The position numbers were made by a program, and so were the translations under genes. A model generated the notes under the pieces. The model worked only from the letters and a program-made list of their open reading frames with translations, was not told the origin of the DNA and did no database searches. From Limosilactobacillus equigenerosi DSM 18793 = JCM 14505 (lineage in GTDB: Bacteria; Bacillota; Bacilli; Lactobacillales; Lactobacillaceae): DNA of 43,871 bases. The stretch is from NCBI RefSeq assembly GCF_001311375.1, contig NZ_BBAS01000012.1:1-43871 (forward strand). Direction: 5' to 3'. Position 1 is the stretch's first letter. Each line of letters begins with the position of its first letter. Below, one piece after another: positions 40,226 to 43,871 of this stretch.

Positions 40226-40660
40226 ATGGCTGAACATTCATTTCAGGTTACTATTTCAACTCCGGATGGAACGGTATATGATGGTCAAGCAACCATGTTA
40301 GTTGTTACGACAACTGGCGGTCAAATGGGATTGATGGCCAACCACGTTCCAATTGTCGCAACGTTAGCAATTGATTTAGTTACGATTAAACACAGTGATA
40401 CTGAAGCTGCTGATGAAGTAATTGCCGTAAATGGTGGATTTATTGAATTCCATGATAATGTGGCAACGATTGCGGCCGATAGTGCCGAAGCATCGGGTGA
40501 TATTGATATTAATCGGGCCCAAGATGCTAAGCAACGGGCTGAAGCTATCTTAGCTAATGTAAGCGATAGCGGTAGTCAAAATGTTAATGATATGAAGCGA
40601 GCTGAAATTCATTTACGGCGGGCGATTAACCGGCTTAATGCCGCTGAACGTCCAATGTAA
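40226..40660 (+). CDS. atpC: ATP synthase subunit epsilon
   Basis: 144 aa. N-terminal beta sandwich (FQVTISTPDGTVYDG, MGLMANHVPI) and C-terminal two-helix inhibitory domain (RAEIHLRRAINRLNAAERP). Last gene of the operon, followed by a terminator. Confidence 0.95.
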   Translation: MAEHSFQVTISTPDGTVYDGQATMLVVTTTGGQMGLMANHVPIVATLAIDLVTIKHSDTEAADEVIAVNGGFIEFHDNVATIAADSAEASGDIDINRAQDAKQRAEAILANVSDSGSQNVNDMKRAEIHLRRAINRLNAAERPM

Positions 40661-40681
40661 TTATTACTTTAGTCCGCATCA

Positions 40682-40715
40682 AGCAGGAAACGAATCATTC
40701 GTCTCCTGCTTTTTA
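40682..40715 (+). terminator. Terminator of the ATP synthase operon
   Basis: AGCAGGA-ACGAAT / ATTCGT-TCCTGCT with one mismatch, then TTTTATTTT. Confidence 0.88.
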
Positions 40716-40798
40716 TTTTCCACTGTGTGTGGTCGGACTGCGAGGATTTATTTTTTTGTGGTATAATAGCAAAGACACCTTGTTGAAGGAGACCGTGC

Positions 40799-41032
40799 AT
40801 GCAACATCAATGGTTATTGCAAGTAATTCGCTGGTATCAACAGGCTCATCGACAAACTCGGCCATACCGAGTTTGTCGCTTTGAGCCGAGTTGCTCTCAG
40901 TATACGTATGAGGCCGTGGAACGCTTTGGCGTGAAAGGATTATGGTTGGGGTGGCGACGAATCCTACGTTGTCATCCTGGAGGCGGTAGTGGATTTGATC
41001 CCGTTCCTCAACAATGGAAAAATCAGAAATGA
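40799..41032 (+). CDS. yidD: Membrane protein insertion efficiency factor YidD
   Basis: 77 aa, DUF37 family. Conserved [40 protein letters not shown]. Assists YidC-dependent insertion. AAGGAG precedes ATG 40799; an extended -10 TGGTATAAT lies at 40759-40767. Confidence 0.93.
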   Translation: MQHQWLLQVIRWYQQAHRQTRPYRVCRFEPSCSQYTYEAVERFGVKGLWLGWRRILRCHPGGGSGFDPVPQQWKNQK

Positions 41033-41043
41033 TAGGTGAGATT

Positions 41044-41269
41044 GTGGCAAAAAAAAGATAAGAATATTGAAGTAACAATTAATGATATTGAACGTGGTAA
41101 CCAACCCATTCAACAAGTAATGATTGGGAAGCGGTTGATTGGTGAAGTGATTCCGGATAATGATCGATTTAAAGCGATAATGGTTAATGATCAAACGAAT
41201 TTCTTTGTTCGTTCCCAAGAAGAAGGGTTGGCCATGATTATCCAAGAATATCATCTTCACCAACACTAA
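41044..41269 (+). CDS. DUF2969 family protein
   Basis: About 74 aa, small Lactobacillales-specific family of unknown function (KNIEVTINDIERGNQP...IGEVIPDNDRFKAIM). I place the start at GTG 41044 behind AGGTGA, which requires one A fewer in the 8-A run at 41049-41056 (giving MAKKDKNIEV, as in relatives). Without that change the start would be TTG 41042 or GTG 41036. Lies between yidD and rodA. Confidence 0.75.
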
Positions 41270-41290
41270 ACGATTTGTGAGGCAGGCATC

Positions 41291-42486
41291 ATGGAACGCA
41301 TGCTGAAATTTTTTAAATGGCGCCGGGGCGCTGAAGTCGATTGGGGAATTATTCTTTGTGTAATTGGTTTGGCGATTATTGGGTTAATGTCGATCTATGT
41401 GGCGGCTGCCAATGATGCCGGCAATGCGACTTCGATTATGCGACAAGTAGCCACGCAATCGGTATGGTATTTACTCGGAATCGTAGTCGTCTACTGTTGT
41501 TTACAGTTAGACGCAAGACAACTATGGAAAATCGCTCCTTATGCTTATGGGATTGGGATAGCCCTCATGTTTTTAGTGGTTATTTTTTATAGTCGTGCAT
41601 ATTACATTAATACGGGAGCGAAAAGTTGGTTCGCAGTGGGACCTTTTACTTTTCAACCGTCTGAAGTGGCTAAGCCCGCCTTTATTTTGATGATGGGGCG
41701 TGTGATTACGACGCATAATAATCAATATCCAACCCATACAGTTAGGACTGATTGGGAGTTGATTGGTAAATTAACGCTATGGCTATCTCCTGTTATCTTG
41801 AGTTTGAAATTACAAAATGACTTTGGAACGGCCTTAGTATTCTGTGCAATTTTTGCTGGGTTAATTCTAGTTTCTGGGATTACGTGGCGAATTATTGTGC
41901 CGGCGGTGTCGGTGGTAACGGCCGTTAGCAGCTTAATTTTGTGGATGGTTACAAGTAACTTTGGTCGTAATATTTTATCGAAAATTGGGTTTCAATCGTA
42001 TCAATTTGATCGGGTTGATACATGGTTGCATCCGGAATTAGATACGACTAATCAAGGTTACCAATTATGGCAAAGTATTAAAGCCATCGGTTCTGGCGGC
42101 GTGTTTGGGACGGGCTTTAATCATTCAAATGTGTACGTTCCAGTTCGTGAATCCGATATGATATTCACGGTCGTTGGGGAAAACTTTGGCTTTTTGGGTA
42201 GTACACTATTAGTATTACTATATTTGTTATTAATTTACCTAATGATTCGGGTGATTTTTGAAACGCGAAATGAGTTTTATGCTTATTTATCAACCGGATT
42301 TGTGATGATGATTCTATTTCACGTGTTCGAAAACATTGGATGAACATTGGCTTACTCCCATTAACTGGGATTCCATTACCATTTGTTAGTGCTGGTGGTT
42401 CGTCGTTAATGGGGAATTTAATTGGGATAGGTATCATCCTTTCGATGAAATACCATCAGACGGCGGATTTGCGAGGGAAGGTGTAA
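41291..42486 (+). CDS. rodA: SEDS peptidoglycan polymerase RodA (frame-shifted near its end)
   Basis: About 398-aa multi-helix glycosyltransferase of the SEDS (FtsW/RodA) family. Signatures are QPSEVAKPAFIL, LKLQNDFGTALVF (catalytic Asp region), GGVFGTGFNHSNVYVPVRESDMIF, and after the break GMNIGLLPLTGIPLPFVSAGGSS. One A is missing at 42340 (GGATG for GGAATG). Absence of an FtsW-specific context and the neighbours favour RodA. Its stop overlaps the next start (TAATG). Confidence 0.92.
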
Positions 42487-42779
42487 TGCGACAATTAGCT
42501 AATCCTTGGTGGCAACGAGTTGCTGGTGACTACATTGAAATTGGCTTAACAGCGGTTGCTTTAAATCAACTCGGTACGATTCGCTGGTTAGATGGACCAG
42601 TACCGGAAACTAAAATTTTAGCTGCCTGGCCGTGTGTCCAAATAATTGCGCAAAACTGGAGTACGGATTTAATTTGGCCGGTTGCTCCAAGCCGGGTTGT
42701 TAGGCGAAGTGAGCACTGGCATCACTTAAACCCGGTGATTGATTCGACCACAGTATTATTAACAATCGAGAAAATATAA
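42486..42779 (+). CDS. GcvH-like small protein lacking the lipoyl lysine
   Basis: 97 aa. The stretch YIEIGLTAVALNQLGTIRWLDGP matches the start of the glycine cleavage H-protein fold ('iGiT..a...LGdi..v.lP'). The usual lipoyl-carrying ESVKAxS motif is absent, so it should not act in glycine cleavage, and no gcv genes are present. Translationally coupled to rodA. Role unknown. Confidence 0.6.
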   Translation: MRQLANPWWQRVAGDYIEIGLTAVALNQLGTIRWLDGPVPETKILAAWPCVQIIAQNWSTDLIWPVAPSRVVRRSEHWHHLNPVIDSTTVLLTIEKI

Positions 42780-42783
42780 TTAT

Positions 42784-42820
42784 CTGCTCAGTCATTTGGA
42801 TTTTGGCTGAGCAGTTTTTG
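42784..42820 (+). terminator. Terminator after the rodA operon
   Basis: CTGCTCAG (42784-42791) / CTGAGCAG, 15-nt loop, then TTTTT. Confidence 0.85.
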
Positions 42821-42900
42821 TATCCAAAGGTGTGAGAAAGTTTTGAATATGTTATAATAGAGGTTCGAGATACTACGTAAAAAGATAGAGGAGAAACCTA

Positions 42901-43871
42901 ATGTCAGAAAAGTTACATATTGCACTCTTATTTGGGGGCAACTCTTCAGAACATGATGTTTCAAAGCGCTCCGCCCACAATATCTATGATGGGATGGATA
43001 AAAACAAGTACGATGTTAGCTTGTTTATGATTACTAAGGATGGCATCATTATTAATGATGAATTTTCACGGCGTATTTTTGACGGTGAAGATGAAGATGC
43101 AGTGGTGAAAGAAGCTTATGCAACAATGGATTTAACATCACCATTAGCACCAGTGATGGCTTTACAATCGGTACCGGAAATTGATTTCTTCTACCCAGTG
43201 GTGCATGGTAACTTAGGTGAAGATGGGACCTTGCAAGGCTTATTCCGGTTATTAAAGAAACCATATATTGGGGCCGGAATTGCTGCGAGTGCAATGTCAT
43301 TTGATAAGGAATTAACAAAGCGGGTACTTGATCAAGCTGGAATTCGGAACACCAAGTACGTTGTGGTTACTCCAGATAACCAAGCCGAAATGACGTGGGA
43401 CGTTGTGAGTGCTAAATTAGGTAAGTTAGTCTTTGTTAAGCCAGCTAAGCAAGGTTCATCAGTTGGGATTCATATGGCCAAGAATGCAGACGAATTCCAA
43501 GCCGCAATTGCGGATGCGATGACCTATGATTACAAAGTCTTAGTTGAAGAAGGAATTAAGAACCCCCGTGAAATTGAAATTTCAATTTTAGGAAATGATC
43601 ACCCCATCGCTTCTAAGTTAGGTGGACTACGGATTCCAGATGGTGATGATTTCTACGATTACAATAACAAATTCGTGGATGCCAGTGGGGTCGTCTTTGA
43701 CTTACCAGTAATCGTTGATGAAGCACTCGAACAAGAAATTCGTGAAATGGCTTTGGCGACTTACAAAGCGTTAGAACTAAAGGGATTAGCCCGGTTAGAC
43801 TTCTTGGTTGATGAAAATAATGTTCCTTATATGGGGGAACCAAATACGTTACCAGGATTTACCAACATTAG
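42901..43871 (+). CDS. ddl: D-alanine--D-alanine (or D-lactate) ligase, cut by the window end
   Basis: First 323 residues of a Ddl ligase. N-terminal ALLFGGNSSEHDVSKRSA; central HGNLGEDGTLQGLFRLLKKPYIGAG; ATP-grasp LVFVKPAKQGSSVGI; GLARLDFLV; EPNTLPGFTN. The residue that is Tyr in D-Ala-D-Ala ligases (E. coli DdlB Y216, in KYL) is Phe258 here (NNKFVDAS), as in the Leuconostoc enzyme that makes D-Ala-D-Lac. This predicts pentadepsipeptide cell wall precursors and intrinsic vancomycin resistance. GAGGAG precedes ATG 42901. Confidence 0.92.
   Translation, partial: MSEKLHIALLFGGNSSEHDVSKRSAHNIYDGMDKNKYDVSLFMITKDGIIINDEFSRRIFDGEDEDAVVKEAYATMDLTSPLAPVMALQSVPEIDFFYPVVHGNLGEDGTLQGLFRLLKKPYIGAGIAASAMSFDKELTKRVLDQAGIRNTKYVVVTPDNQAEMTWDVVSAKLGKLVFVKPAKQGSSVGIHMAKNADEFQAAIADAMTYDYKVLVEEGIKNPREIEISILGNDHPIASKLGGLRIPDGDDFYDYNNKFVDASGVVFDLPVIVDEALEQEIREMALATYKALELKGLARLDFLVDENNVPYMGEPNTLPGFTNI

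Overview
The window reads as a chromosomal segment of a low-GC Gram-positive lactic acid bacterium of the family Lactobacillaceae. Supporting signs are the run tdk-prfA-prmC-tsaC-upp, the atpBEFHAGDC operon, the order yidD / DUF2969 / rodA / GcvH-like / ddl, the MurT-GatD pair, a maltose phosphorylase operon, and strong AGGAGG-type ribosome sites. The Ddl enzyme carries Phe where D-Ala-D-Ala ligases carry Tyr. This fits the intrinsically vancomycin-resistant side of the family (Weissella, Leuconostoc and heterofermentative lactobacilli); I lean towards a Weissella-like organism but cannot prove it.

Layout. 1-1193: two leftward chromosomal genes (a matrixin metalloprotease and a DUF1304 membrane protein). 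1194-9442: an 8.2-kb integrated element inserted in the 3' end of a tRNA-Glu(CTC) gene. It has the architecture of a Gram-positive phage satellite (PICI-like). A leftward tyrosine integrase and CI-type repressor face rightward Cro-like, excisionase-like, primase-polymerase and SF3 helicase genes. These are followed by an iteron plus AT-rich replication origin, a secreted cargo protein, a candidate type I toxin-antitoxin locus and an ArpU-like gene. No capsid, terminase or lysis gene was seen. The tRNA gene's original terminator now lies on the far left side of the element. 9427-10225: two tRNAs and a small secreted protein. 10272-14342: an autoregulated MarR plus a heterodimeric ABC exporter. 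14345-19430: an NmrA-like protein, a serine hydrolase, cardiolipin synthase and an orphan galactitol-type PTS EIIC. 19430-21790: a small membrane protein and GatD/MurT (lipid II amidation), leftward. 21960-26180: tdk, prfA, prmC, tsaC, upp. 26294-32014: MalR, a tandem structured repeat, then an operon of MFS transporter, maltose phosphorylase and beta-phosphoglucomutase. 32107-33976: YibE/YibF membrane proteins. 34250-40660: F1Fo ATP synthase. 40799-43871: yidD, DUF2969, rodA, GcvH-like and ddl (cut by the window end).

A property of the whole window is that more than 20 genes, including housekeeping genes such as atpE, rodA, upp and murT, are broken by single-base length changes, nearly all in or next to short homopolymer runs. 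The frames rejoin perfectly and the conserved motifs are intact. I read these as sequencing or consensus errors, not pseudogenes, and have annotated such genes across their full span. The frame-shift positions are given for each.

The most interesting unexplained structures are these: the satellite's origin, and a palindrome shared between that origin and both att ends; a roughly 30-bp motif present three times in the element; a candidate antisense RNA just upstream of the primase gene; the type I toxin-antitoxin-like locus with convergent promoters; ten-bp-phased AAACCTA repeats upstream of that locus; and two tandem copies of a roughly 125-bp sequence with a conserved, compensating hairpin between malR and the maltose operon.
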